24,895 nucleotides of DNA from Hypsibius dujardini (GCA_001579985.1 LRSR01010255.1:1-24895); one strand, 5' to 3'; counted from the stretch's first letter, positions 1 through 10,905 are shown. Notes: generated by a model from the sequence alone, not told the origin. Translations and numbers: made by a program.

Positions 1-169
1 TAATCAAAACCTCAAAATTTAATTTAACTATTAAGGTATATATATCTGTATTATAAATTTCGTTTTAAATGTAATAAAGTAAATTAGATAAACTCTCCGA
101 TGAATTAAGTAAATTTTATATTAGTATTATGTTTCCATTCAAGAGCATTAATCAAGGAAGGAAACACAC

Positions 170-657
170 CATCTGAATTTTTGAAGTAATTGAGTTTAAT
201 GAGCGATTTCGCCTGCAGCGGCTCGCCGGTCACGGGGTGGATTCCGAATTTCTTGATGAATGGCAGGATATTTCTGTAAAGGAAACAAACTCGGGTATTC
301 AATCATTCAATGCATTAAGCAAGTAAGCAATCGAGCAATCGTTAGCCAGCATTTACAACAAAAATGCAAATAATTATTTCTTCAGTCAATCGACCAATCA
401 AGCAGACGAGCAAAGGCCGAGTTCTCGCTTGATTTCAAGCCTTACACTAAATCGAAAACGTAGCCGTCCTGAGTCATGTAGGGATTTTCAAACGGCTGCA
501 GCGACAACGCACACACGTCGAGGGGCAGGCGACGGAATTTCGCCACGAAACTCGAGCCTGGCCGGCTCGCAAGAGTGGCCGCACGACCTCCATACTGGGT
601 GGACCATTCAGTGGTGGTTAAATAAAGCTTGTCCTTCTGATGTTGGCGCTTTCCCAT
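170..657 (-). CDS. PPIL2: PPIL2 U-box cyclophilin, N-terminal part (exons 1-2; gene continues past left edge)
   Basis: Exon 1 is 657-446 and exon 2 is 273 to about 170. Exon 1 starts MGKRQHQKDKLYLTTTEW, nearly identical to the start of animal PPIL2, and ends at donor GT|GTAAGG (phase 2). Exon 2 follows a TTTACAG acceptor and restores VFDLVNILPFIKKFG, matching the family sequence VFDLLNIVPWLKKYG. The last coding bases are taken as GATG|GTGTGT, so the 170 end is uncertain by a few bases. The visible ~105 residues hold the U-box (FRRLPLDVC to SLIKLNYF). The cyclophilin domain lies outside the window. PPIL2 (Cyp60) is known as a nuclear U-box ubiquitin ligase and cyclophilin associated with spliceosomes. 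A small insertion (ASRPGSSFVAK region) precedes the U-box relative to the human protein. The gene is divergent from brambleberry, which starts about 1.3 kb away. Confidence 0.9.
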
Positions 658-1977
658 GATGAAAAATTAGAAATGAACAGCGTTAGAAATTATCAAAGGT
701 ACCAGAAAGAGAAATTTATAGCGGGACGACAGAAGAATTAATTTCTAACACAATCGAAGAGAATAAAAATAAATAAAAACAAGAGCGACAATTTCAGGAA
801 CTCACAACAGAAATCGAACACTTGCACAAGCCTAGTGAAGAGAACGCAAAAGCCCAAGGTGAGATATGAACATGCCAGTGTTCGATCAAAATACGCTGAA
901 CATTTATTGGTAAATATCGAACGTAAAGGACAAAAACAGGAACGCACGCTGCGTTGTCTTTGCGCGTTTTTGAATGTCGGTGTAAGGACAGTAGAAATCA
1001 GTCTACTTGTTTCTACCGTTTCCCTGTCTTTGCCAATTGACAAACCCGTGGCAGCAAGGCCACATAGCGTTTTGAAATTCAACGACTTCAACAAAGCTCG
1101 CGACATGCTTGATTATTTCCCTCACTCTGGGCAAGATTTGCAAAGCCAGTTTCTTTTTCCTCTCCTCCACACTCTAGTTTTTCGCCCGGGAATACTGTAA
1201 TTTCGCCCGGGAATACTGCATTTTCGCGCCTCTTTTTTCCGGAAGAGGATAGGTCTTTATTACCCTGACCAGTTTCCCTTCATCTCAGGGATTGCAGGAG
1301 CGCAAAGCGCACAATATTGCCTCAGACTTGGTAGGGACAGTGGAAAATAGCACACAGTTATTATAGACGCCTTCGATATTTCGGCACAATGTTTTCCTAT
1401 CCACTCGGAAAAATCCCCTTTTAGTTCTTTGTCTGAATATTTATTTATACACTTCTAAGCATAGAAAATGCAATTATTTGAAACTGAGATGAATTATTGG
1501 GAGCGAACTATGATTTGCAGCTTTGCAGGGCAACGGTCAGAGATTCTTTCTTGACTTTATCACACATTGTTTTCCACAAAATTGCTTTCTTTTTTTTGCA
1601 GAACAGAACAGAAATGCTGTTCCTTTCACCTAAATATCTTTTTTTTTCAATCTGAATTCGATTGGTTATGCTAACTGCTAATTGGGCTTGAAGATTAATC
1701 TATTAAACATAATTAAGTAAATCAGCCAATCAATTGACCGCCCACGTTTTTGTTTTACCGATCAGACAGCCCCTCGATGCAATCAATCAAGCGAGCCTTT
1801 GCGATTGCTAAGTTGTTATTGATAATAGATCAATCAATCACAACGTACTGTGAAGCTTCTTTTTTTTCTCGCAACTCATCAATCAAGCAATTGGCAAACT
1901 CATGATGGGCTGAGCGACCGCCTAAAACGCTAACGAAGAATGTCCTTTTTTTGCAGGTTGGTCGTTCCCCACAAGGC
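658..1977. other. Divergent intergenic region between PPIL2 and brambleberry
   Basis: This 1.3 kb stretch separates two divergent start codons and should hold both promoters. I see no convincing coding exon; the open frames at about 738-1200 overlap on both strands and resemble nothing I know. It holds a tandem 21-bp repeat (1180-1221) and several short TCAATCAATC-like runs (1690-1900). A pyrimidine-rich acceptor (TTTTTTTGCAG, ending at 1956) lies 21 bp before the brambleberry start. This implies either a 5' untranslated intron or a trans-splice site. Confidence 0.6.
1180..1230 (+). promoter_or_regulatory. Tandem TTTCGCCCGGGAA motif plus TTTTCGCGCC: possible E2F-type promoter cluster
   Basis: The 18-mer TTTCGCCCGGGAATACTG occurs at 1180-1197 and again at 1201-1218 (21-bp period). 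It is followed directly by TTTTCGCGCC (1221-1230), which fits the E2F/DP consensus TTTSSCGC. The position between the divergent PPIL2 and brambleberry genes suits a shared promoter. The function is inferred from motif shape only. Confidence 0.3.
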
Positions 1978-4900
1978 ATGCTGCAGAGAATGGGGAGGAG
2001 CGTTTTGGTGTTCCTCCTGCTGGCGCTGACCGTCACCGCTACCGCCTACCGCGACGACGAGCTGGAGGAGGGAGCCGACGAATCGGCGTACGTTCACTTT
2101 GACAACAATGACATCCAGAAGGCCAAGACTGACTACGACCGCATGGTCACGTACAGCCAGATGCCGCGGTACGGCGACTGCTGGAGCACAGCTCTGACCA
2201 CCCTCAAAGAGAGCTGCCGCAGCATGACGGAGCACGCTCAGCACCGGCTGGCCTTCCAGTTCACCAACTGCTTCCTCCTCACTACCGGCATCAAAATCGT
2301 CAGCTGCAACGAGGCGGACACCATCGCGGAATGCATCACCCGAGCCAAGGTGGGTGTGGGTGTGTTTATGTGTCTGGTTTGGGTTTAAATAAATTATTTT
2401 AAAATTCACTGCAAAGTCCCTTTCAATAAAAATGATATTTTTTAGCAGAAATCGTCCCAATTTCGGCGATTAAAATAACAATGGTAATTTAAATTAAATA
2501 AATTATAGCCTGCGAAAAAACCGATAATGAGAGGCGGAAACAGAGATGGGCAGACATACGAATTAACAGACAGACAGACAGACGGACAGACAGACGGACA
2601 GACAGACAGACGGACGGACAGACAATAGGTTCGACCAACAGGCAGTCTGACAGGCAAATAGATGAAAAGTCGGGTAAAACAGACAGGCAGTCGCCCAACT
2701 AACAGGCAGGCAAAAAATTGACTGACTGACAAGCTATCTCACAACTCAGGAAAACAATCGCTAGGTTTCCCTGTCGCTAGGTCTGCCTATCGCTTCGTCT
2801 GTTCTGTGACTCGTGAGTTAAAATAGTTAAATTAAATAGCATATTAAATTATCGAAAAGCAGTTTCAATTTGAAAGAAAATACTGTACATTTTAATTAAA
2901 GTTGTAATAGCCCCAGTCATTGCGAAATATTTTTCGATAGCAAGTTGTGAATAAACGAAACATTTTTATTTTCGGAAATATTATACTAATTTGTCCCGCA
3001 GGAAACTCCCTAATAACGTTTGATTTACGAACTATCTAGTATCCCAACATTTACTAGTCAATTTCAGATATTAATAAAATAAAACCATTGTTTTAATAAA
3101 TAATTTATATATTTGCGAGTTTAAATAAAATATTCGAGTACGATTATTTTTTTCAGTTTGGAAGTTGCTTCTCTATCATTTAATACTTATATGTCCTTAT
3201 ATGTTTTAAGTTCAAAGAGTTTTTGTCATTGAATTTATGTTTTAAATGTTATTAACGAGCCATTTAAGATTTGAGTATTTACAAATAAAGTTCGGGTCTT
3301 TAATAAAATAAGTATAATGCTTTTCGATAACGATTCATATTTACAGTATTTCCTTTCAAATTGGAACTACTTTTGGATCATTTAATATGCCATTTAATCT
3401 AACTATTTCAACTCAGGTGGAACCGGAGTTCTTTCACACCTACCGCGACTTCTTCACCCACACGCAAAGTGTCTGCTTCTACATCGCCTCGGAAGAGTGG
3501 AACCGCCAGGCGGAGGCGCAGGTCAATCGTCTCATGTCGGCGTCCCATTCGGTGTCGCTGCAACTGGAAGAGTCCCAGTCCGTGCAGGCGGCCATTCTAG
3601 ACAAGCAAAAGGTGGCCGCGCTCCAGCTCGAGGAGTCCAAGACGGTGCAGGTGGCCATGCTAGAATCGCAGCGGATGTCGACGCTGCAGCTGGAGGAGTC
3701 CAAGTCGGTACAGGAGTCGATCCTCGACAAGCAGCAGAAGGCGCTGGCCAGCTCCGAGGCGCTGGTGGCCCACAACGACCGACTGAATCAGTCCATTACG
3801 GAAAGTCAGATGGCGCTGATTGGGAGCTTTCGCGAGCTCCAACGGTCGACTTCGGAGACGCGACTGTGGATGAGCGACATTTCGGCCAGCGTCTCACGCC
3901 TTCAGAGCCTCTTTATCGATGAGTTTACCACCTTTTATTCATTGGTGTTTTACGTCACTGCCGGTGTCGCTTGCTTCGTCCTGACATCCACCAAGCGAAC
4001 TGCAGGTTCGTCTTTGAATCTCGGTTTACTTTATTCGCCCAATGTCAGGAGGTGCCATTTGCTCTGGGATTGTTGTTTAGATTAATTTAAAATTTGATTT
4101 AGAAGTCAAATTGTGGTATTTAACTATCTAGAATATTTAATTAATTGTTTAGATTAATTTCGAATATGATTTAAAATGATCGAATCATTGGGCTTTATTT
4201 AATTAAATTATAGTATATATCATTTGATTCAACTTGCATGTTTATAGTACCCCAAACCGGGTAGTGTTTAGAAAATTTAATTATTTATTTAAATTGAATA
4301 TTGTGCAGTATTACATTTTTGGCTGTTTTACTGTCCTTCGATTCATAAGATGCAAAAAAACTAATCCTTTTTTGCTTTCGACGGTAGCTGCAAGAATTTG
4401 GCTTTTCCTGCTGCTGGTTGGGACCTTCTACCTCGAACGCCAGGTGGGCCAGTACCGGCTGGCCGAGTTCGAGGGCGACGGCGGCCAGCGCTTGACCGAC
4501 AGCTCCATCATCACGCACTCCCTCAACGAGGACGCCTGGTTCATCCGCAGGATCGCCCTGGCCATCGCCACTGCCGTGGTGGTGTACTTCTTCTACAAGT
4601 ACCAGGACATCCACGAGAACAATCACATCTTGATGTTGAAACTTCAGGAGCAGTTCATGGAGCTGAAAAGTGTGGTGATACACAGTTCCGGGGTGAGTCT
4701 TAGTTGCCGAAGCTCCACCCTCCATCCGTTCATCCCATCTAGTGTAATTCTTTTACTGCATACCTGGTTGGTGTCTTCATCCCATGGAATATGTTATGTT
4801 TTGCAGTTTAAAGCAGGATTTATATTTTTCATATTTTTCGTTTGTTTCTCTTTAAATTCGAATTGGGAAATGCCTATTTACTTTTACTTAGACTTTTTTC

Positions 4901-5730
4901 ACGGTTTTCACGGTTTTCCTGGTAATTACACATGTTTATATTTAAATCTTTATATAATGTCTCTATATACTTAAATATTAGCGTAAGTATATATATTTGA
5001 ACTTAAATTTAGTTGATCTCATTGAAATCAGCTGCATTTCTTGTATCTTTTTTTGTTGTTTTCTCCTTTTTTTTTTACTATTTTAAGTTTCGTTTTTCAT
5101 TAAAGGTGAAATAAATTTCTGCCTTCTAAAGATTGATTGAGATTTTTCCACTTTTTCCAGCGTGCTCCTATCGACGGACCACGTCGGGATGGCAGCAGCA
5201 GTGACACCTCCATGACCGTCCCGGACAAAGTTGTCGACTTTGTGATGGACAATGTGGACCGCCTCCGGCGCAGCCTCACGCCCTTACGGACTTTTCTGCA
5301 GGACGAGCCGGACTCTACTCCGCACGGCCACCACAGCAGCAGCAACAATCTTAAGAGTGTCCCAGAGGAGGACGAGGACGATCGCCGGAGCATCTCCATG
5401 GACGGCGGCGACTCCACCCCGCGGGCGCCACCCCGCAAACGGATGAGCCGCGAAGTCAGCCCCCTCAGTCTGGACCGGATGACGCCGAACCGTGTGCTCC
5501 GCTCCGGTTCGCACCCGCGAGAGTCGCCGGTGCGATCGCCCTCCGTCCAATCGTCATCGTCTGCCTTCGGCAGGCGTCTCCACGGTCGCCGTGACATCAA
5601 CCGGCGTGAGCCGACTCCGGAGGAGACCCGGGACGGACTGAAGCAGCTGATTGAGTTGACCAGTCGTGCCAAACAGCACTTTCAGGAGGACTTTTCTATG
5701 CGGAATGGGAACGGAAGCAATGACGAATGA
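1978..5730 (+). CDS. bmb: Brambleberry/GEX1/KAR5-type nuclear fusion protein, 611 aa, 4 coding exons
   Basis: Exons are 1978-2349, 3417-4005, 4388-4692 and 5161-5730; all phases agree (0, 1, 0). The start at ATG 1978 gives a signal peptide (LVFLLLALTVTATA). A Cys-rich luminal domain follows (Cys 68, 80, 98, 110, 119, 144) with the family hallmarks DCWSTALTTLKESC, RLAFQFTNC and FFTHTQSVCFYI. Next is a coiled coil (~150-290) with three 21-residue repeats. Three hydrophobic segments follow (~297-314, 324-337, 375-390), then a basic Ser/Pro-rich tail (423-611). Family members (yeast Kar5, plant GEX1, zebrafish Brambleberry) sit in the nuclear envelope and are needed for fusion of nuclei or pronuclei. 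Intron 1 (2350-3416) carries a GACA tract. ATG 1990 is an alternative start; family assignment is firm, exact start less so. Confidence 0.88.
2566..2624. repeat. (GACA/GACG)n tract in brambleberry intron 1
   Basis: Tetranucleotide GACA units with occasional GACG lie inside the first coding intron, in ACAG orientation relative to transcription. Flanking sequence to about 2800 holds decayed units. Confidence 0.85.
3558..3746 (+). repeat. Three 63-bp coding repeats (21-aa coiled-coil units) in brambleberry
   Basis: Residues 172-192, 193-213 and 214-234 each begin LQLEES and follow the pattern LQLEES(Q/K)(S/T)VQxx(I/M)L(D/E)xQ(K/R/Q). Each unit is exactly three heptads, so the coiled-coil register is kept. 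DNA copies start at 3558, 3621 and 3684 and differ at many third positions, so the duplication is not recent. Confidence 0.85.
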
Positions 5731-7419
5731 GGTTCTTCTCGGAGATTGTCCGATGTGTGACGAAATATTGGGACATTGATTTTGTGTGTGCCTTTTTTGT
5801 TACGAGTATCTCTGGTCTCTTACATTTACCGAAGACATTTACAGACACTCCTTTTGGTAGAACGGATGATTTTGCCTTGTTTGTAGTAGAGACCTAACTG
5901 TTTTTTATTATCTGTCATGACGACAGGAAGCAGCGTGAATGATTTTCCTTCCGCAGGTTTTCTGTACCTTTTTTCTCATTTACAAGTGCCTGAATACACG
6001 ATATGCGGACGTGCTAATTTACAACTTCGTTTATAAAGCTGTAAGAGAAAAGTTTATCTGCATCGGTTTTTACTCGAGTCTGTCTGCATGTTGCGCTGGC
6101 AGGTAGCAGCATGAGCACGATACCTCATGTCCCCTCTGCTTGCCTATCTATTTATCCGTTTGTCTTTCAGTTAGTCTGTCAGTCGGCATGAGGGGCTGCC
6201 TGAATCTGGATTTGCTTGCCTTGAGTCTGCGTGTCTATTTGCATGTGTGCTGAGTACCTACCTACATGTCAGACTGACTGTCTGTTTGCCGGTCTATGCG
6301 CTTGCCTGCCTGGCACAGTGGCTATGAGTATGTCTGCAAGTAGTCCGGTGCCTGAAGCTGGGTTTGTCTGTATGTCGGTCTGCAAGTCTTCCTCAATGAC
6401 TGGGTGTATGTCTGCATGTCTAGCTGGGTGCCTGTCTGCTTGTCTGTGTTTCTGCTTGTCTGGCTCAGGGGTTATGACGTGTCTTGCCTGCAGCTGGGTC
6501 TGCATGTCTATGTGCCTCCGGCTGCCTGAACGTGGTTGATCTGATTCTGTCTCAAAGGCATTCTTCTTCCCGAATCAGTGCGCCCGTTGTGTGTCTTGCG
6601 TTCCATTCGTCTGGGCGTTCAGTTCAGTCCAAATGCAAATCGCAATCTGGAACAACACTCCACACGTTCTGCCCGCTCTTCCTCTCGAGTGTACATTCAT
6701 ATCCTTCTCGATTCTCGTCCACGAGAAAGAAATTTCCGTCACAAGCCGGTAAAATAAACATTCGTGAGTCGCTCGATTTAAACAGTAACGCTATCCGTTT
6801 GGCATTTCGGTCGGCCGGCGTGGCGACCCAGCCAGTCACTCCTCAGTCACCGCACACATCGACCATTCAGGATGGATATCTGCCTGCCTGGAGGAGAAAA
6901 AGATATCGCAAGTCAAAGTCGGCCTTTGCGGAAATTAACACCTCGTGATGAGAAGTGATCCTACACAGCACGAAGACTACTGCTACACAGCCAAAACAGC
7001 TGCGTGTATATGTAGATCCCGCACACGGGAGTGTCGAAACAATTTCCGCATGCAGGGATCCGACATGCAGACACACAGACAGCCAGGCAGACAGGAACGA
7101 CACGCAGACAAATAGCTTTCGAAAATCCGACGTGTGAAAATTGTGTGTTGAAAAACGATACGGAATAAGCACGCGTCGTTGTCGCAAATGTCGCCGGCAG
7201 AATGATGCATGTGTGTGTTTTTTCGCTTAAATGGTCGAGCAATAAAGAGGAACCCTGGATAAGTACTGTACTGGTATAGCAGTAGCGTGGAAAACAGACC
7301 ACTGCACACACTTGAGACTTCAAAAAGAGGAATTAAGACGACGAGAAGACTTGAATTGAGTATGTGTGTATGTGTTTTCTTTCCGGAAAAATCCATCCGC
7401 GCGAGCGCAGGAAGGCCGC
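5731..7419. other. Convergent intergenic region, brambleberry and calmodulin-like 3' ends
   Basis: This gap holds the 3' untranslated sequences of two genes that run towards each other. I found no credible coding exon. A degenerate CTGT/TGCC-rich belt covers 6120-6545 and decayed ACAG units lie near 7065-7115. The open frames here (for example 6484-6948) are simple-sequence or chance frames. No clear AATAAA sits just after either stop codon. Confidence 0.5.
6120..6545. repeat. Degenerate CTGT/TGCC simple-sequence belt
   Basis: Long run of decayed CTGTCTGC, TGCCTGCC and TGTCTGCA units, CTGT on the plus strand. Units are far more mutated than in the intronic tracts, suggesting an older array. 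Confidence 0.7.
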
Positions 7420-7880
7420 TCAAAACTGGCTGAGCACCAGGGCGGAGAACTCGTCAAAGTCTATGAAGCCGTCGCGGTTCATGTCCGCCACGGTGATCAT
7501 CTCCGATATCTGATCCTCCTCAAAGTGCTGGTCCAAGTTCTGGAAGACTTTCCGCAGCTCCGCACGGCTTATTTTCCCATCACCTAAACGACAATTATGA
7601 GATCGTTGCGCTTGCCGAATTAATTTAAATGGGTCCCTGCTGATCCTTCCCGTCAGCAAACCAAACCACACATGTACTATTACCGTTAAAGTCGAAGACA
7701 CGGAAGGCTTTTTCGAGTTCTTCAATCCGCATCATGTCGTGCATTTTTGTCTTCATAACGGCTAGGAATTCGGGAAAGTCAATTTTTCCGTTGCCTGAAT
7801 CATATAAGAAGTGTAAGGTTTGCAATGAGATTATTTTCGCATGCACGTTAAAGAAAATAATGCGTGACCGACAGACAGAG

Positions 7881-7912
<32 letters not shown>

Positions 7913-8220
7913 GGACAGACAAACAGGCAGACAGACAGACCGGCAGACAGCACACTTACGATCGTGGTCAGCCTCATCCATAAAGGACTTCAATTCACTC
8001 GCCGTCGGCTTGAACCCCAGTTTTTCCATGACGTGTTTCAATTCCTTTATCGTAATGTAGTGGTCGCCTAAAAAGAAGGTCGGAAACGTTATCTCCCGTC
8101 CCGTCTCAATTTATATCCATCGTTTTTCAACTTTTATGTACTGCTTTTTATTATCCCATCAACTGCGGGAGAGACCCCACCCAATGTCAAATCCCAACGT
8201 GGTTATACAGTTACACACTC

Positions 8221-8252
<32 letters not shown>

Positions 8253-8518
8253 GCCTGTCTGTCTGTCTGTCTATTTGTCTGTTTATCTGTTTCTCTGCCT
8301 GTCTCACTTCCTGCTTGCCTGCCAGTCTGCCTGCCTATCTTTCTGTCTGTTTGTTGCACCGTTTATCGACATGTCTGTCTGTCAAACTGTCTCCTGCTCA
8401 ACCTGTCCTTGCACAAATGACAAGCCCCAAACTCACCATTGCGATCAAAATGGTCGAAGCTCTCCTTAAATTCGGAAATCTGCTTCTCCGTTGGCTCCTT
8501 ATTTTTCGTCATTTTCAT
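7420..8518 (-). CDS. Calmodulin-like four-EF-hand protein, 154 aa, 4 exons
   Basis: Exons in transcription order are 8518-8437, 8067-7960, 7794-7684 and 7583-7420, all joined in phase 1. The protein starts MKMTKNKEPTEKQISEFKES, like calmodulin's N-terminus but with five extra residues. It holds four EF loops with acceptor residues in place: DRNGDHYITIKE (25-36), DHDRNGKIDFPE (61-72), DFNGDGKISRAE (98-109) and DMNRDGFIDFDE (134-145). All four should bind calcium; loop 1 has His instead of Gly at position 6. It is too divergent to be canonical calmodulin. Calmodulin-like, troponin C-like or centrin-related proteins are alternatives, and spacing and length favour the calmodulin group. ATG 8518 was chosen because family members start about 10-15 residues before helix 1; the frame is open further upstream. 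Introns 1 and 2 carry CTGT/ACAG tracts in opposite orientation. Confidence 0.88.
7868..7951. repeat. (ACAG)n tract in calmodulin-like intron 2
   Basis: Plus-strand GACAGACAGACA units (CTGT in the sense of the minus-strand gene) fill about half of the 165-bp intron and end only 8 bp from its splice donor. Confidence 0.9.
8219..8400. repeat. (CTGT)n tract in calmodulin-like intron 1
   Basis: Near-pure plus-strand CTGT units (8220-8275) are followed by degenerate TGCC/TGTC units. In the sense of the minus-strand gene this is ACAG, the complement of the tract in intron 2. Confidence 0.9.
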
Positions 8519-9535
8519 TATCGGAGGCACATCACCAACCACACCCACCCACACTAACGACTGTTCGCGGGACAAGCCGTAGAACGCTCCGCCGGCGTCT
8601 TCACGTACGCGCACGAGCACTGTGATGATCACGTCGGCAGACTGAGGCAATGTCTTGTCGCAGAAATCTCCCCGACCGACGAACGAACAAATGATCCAGA
8701 AAACACAACAACGATTACAGATGCCTTCACGAATTATCTGTGTGAAAGAGATGAGAATCATAAGATGTCCTCGCACTCTGCTGGGCCTTGTTACCGGGCA
8801 CGATAAAGAGACCGGGACTTCAAGCGCGGCTTGGCGATTGTAAACTACAGCGTGTGCAATGGGAGAAGAAAGAGTATCTGTTTCTGTGCAAGCAACAAAC
8901 TGAACCTACACGAAGGAAGAGCTTAAAACCGAAAAACAGACAAATAGTTGGATGTCGCGTGGCGGGAAGAGAGAAAGTGATCTTCTTGTGATGATGATGA
9001 CAAACTCGATGTACGCCTATCTGTACGGTCGTTCTTCCGTCCGAGAGCTGGAAAAAGAGAGATCCTCCCTGGAGTTTCTTGTATCAACAAATGGCACGCG
9101 CGCCGCGACGTCTCCGTTTGTTTGCTCGCTTCTCCGAGCTGCCTTCTTCTGTGTCGAGACTCGAGAGTGGAAGGAAAGAAGGTTCTCTGGGGTCCTTCCA
9201 GCCGGAAGCGGAGTGCGTGACGCGGTGACGCCTGTCAATCACTCACACTGTTCTGTACCGTATGCTCGCGATCTCAAAGGACACTTTTCTGCCCTACCCG
9301 TAAATTTTAACCAACCCGGGCTGTGCCTATTCAGTGGCGTTCACCAAATTAGCACTGTAGGAACAATTACGGAAAAGTACAACTACACAATCAATCGATC
9401 GAGCAGAAAGAGTAAGCTGTACAAAATCAACCAATCAGAGAAGAGTGAATCAGATTGAATGTTCAATCGAGTGCAGGGTCATACCGAGGGAGGCAGGGCT
9501 TAGCTGTCCCTTGAAATCGCTATTATACGGTACTA

Positions 9536-9661
9536 CACACACCTGGCAAAAGCTTTAGACTAACCGAGTTAAGACATGCGACTCTTGTAATGTATAGCTC
9601 TACACACATACCGAGTTAAAGGGCTTATCTCGGTTAGTGCAAGCTTTTTGCCACGTGTGTG
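9536..9661. mobile_element. Foldback MITE, copy 1 (~126 bp)
   Basis: Left arm ACACACCTGGCAAAAGCTT and the reverse complement of the right arm, ACACACGTGGCAAAAAGCTT, match closely. Both continue into ACTAACCGAG-TTAAG/ATAAG, so most of the element folds back on itself. There is no coding capacity. It shares arms and length with a second copy at 10782-10905. I cannot identify a clear target-site duplication, so the superfamily is unknown. Confidence 0.8.
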
Positions 9662-10781
9662 CAAGGTCTCGAACTTTAATCAAGCGGCTCAAATTGACCG
9701 ACCTATCTCCCTGAACGAAATTGGAAGTTTAATCTGGCGGACCTGTTAAAACAATCCATTGATTGGTTGATAATGCAGTGTAAGGAGGTTAACCCATCAA
9801 GCAATCAAGCAATCAAGGCCTTGATGGACCTCGGCCACTATTTTAAAGCTTGCGATTTCGGAGCCTCTAGGCCGATTGACGCACACTCAAGATTCCGCTC
9901 AAGACTCACTCATGGTGGTAAATAAACAATAATAATTAAATGTGCATGATCAGTTGCGTTGCCGTGTATCCATGACCGCAACGGTGGACGTCCTGGCTGC
10001 CGCGACTACAATAAGCCGGAACCAATCAATCAGTCAATCGATTGAAAGGCCGGATGGCAAGATGCCGAAAACGCCCTGTGAATTTTTAGCAGTCTAATTT
10101 GCTGTTGGACGTGAGCGGTAAAACCGTATCCGGTTCGGTAGTTTTCCACCTACTGCTCTTTGCGTGCGGACAGAAACTGCGCCTACTGTTAAAAGGCTGT
10201 CGGAGTGAAATCCCGAACCGCAGCAAGTTTTTGCTAGCTGTTCGCCTCTCCCAGAGCGCATCGTCGAACGAATTACTTCTTACAAATTTGTGTGGGCAGT
10301 TACAGTTGTGATACAATGCATTGAGAGCTACATTGCTCAAATGTGTAGTAGTGAAATATTTTTGCGGGCATTTACCGCACGTGGCCGTTGTTTATGTTTA
10401 TCAATCATCCAGCTCTCTCCGATTCGAAGTTTTGCACCCACCGCCTTTTAATTAGTACGCTATATTTCCGCCTACACTCAACCAGCGGTAGGCGTAGGAT
10501 GACGAACCAGAGAGAGCTTCTCCGCCCTCTGACTGCATAGTGAATAGCGCATACACAGTTCGGCCATCGTGGTCCAGAATACAATGGATTTCTGCATACG
10601 ACACCAAGAACGCGCCAGCAATGGAGACCGAAGACACGCGCCTGAAGAGGAAGAGCCAGTGTGGAGAGAGAGAGAAAGCGTGCCGCTGCTTCAACAGGCT
10701 CACAACAGGCGTGGCGACCTCAAACTCCTTAAGGCTGCCAAAATAATGGGCTGACCGGCAGATCTGCTAGACACATGTAAT

Positions 10782-10905
10782 ACACACATGGCAGAAATCT
10801 TGCAATGACCAAGTTAAGCCATTTAACTCGGCTTGTGTATAACGCTATACGTTACACGAGTTATATGGCCTAACTCGGTTAGTCCAAAGTTTTTGCCGCG
10901 TGCAT
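10782..10905. mobile_element. Foldback MITE, copy 2 (~124 bp)
   Basis: Same family as the element at 9536-9661. The left arm starts ACACACATGGCAGAAATCTT and the inverted right arm ATGCACGCGGCAAAAACTTT, then ACTAACCGAGTTAGGCC. The palindrome extends through the centre (TATAACGCTATACGTTA region), making nearly the whole element one hairpin. The two copies differ at many sites, so they are old insertions or drifted family members. Confidence 0.8.

Noticed and set aside
738-1200. Overlapping open frames of about 120 codons on both strands between PPIL2 and brambleberry
   Set aside because: Both strands open over the same span, no similarity to known proteins, and the position is that of a divergent promoter.
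6484-6948. 154-codon open frame downstream of brambleberry
   Set aside because: It begins in simple repeat, overlaps open frames on the other strand, and resembles no family.
7242-7247. AATAAA on the plus strand as a polyadenylation signal
   Set aside because: About 1.5 kb beyond the brambleberry stop and on the wrong strand for the calmodulin-like gene; no cleavage context to support it.
8136-8420. Open frames coding for SVCLSVCLSVC-type proteins here and at about 6231, 14771, 17058, 19478, 23674 and 24018
   Set aside because: They are translations of (CTGT)n. The tetramer gives a long open frame in any phase and carries no codon or domain signal.
8952-9458. 168-codon open frame on the plus strand
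   Set aside because: No recognisable domain, no exon-like splice signals, and it lies in the upstream region of the calmodulin-like gene; probably chance.
10086-10340. 84-codon open frame on the minus strand and its plus-strand counterpart
   Set aside because: Both strands are open, there are no domains, and it lies between mobile elements.
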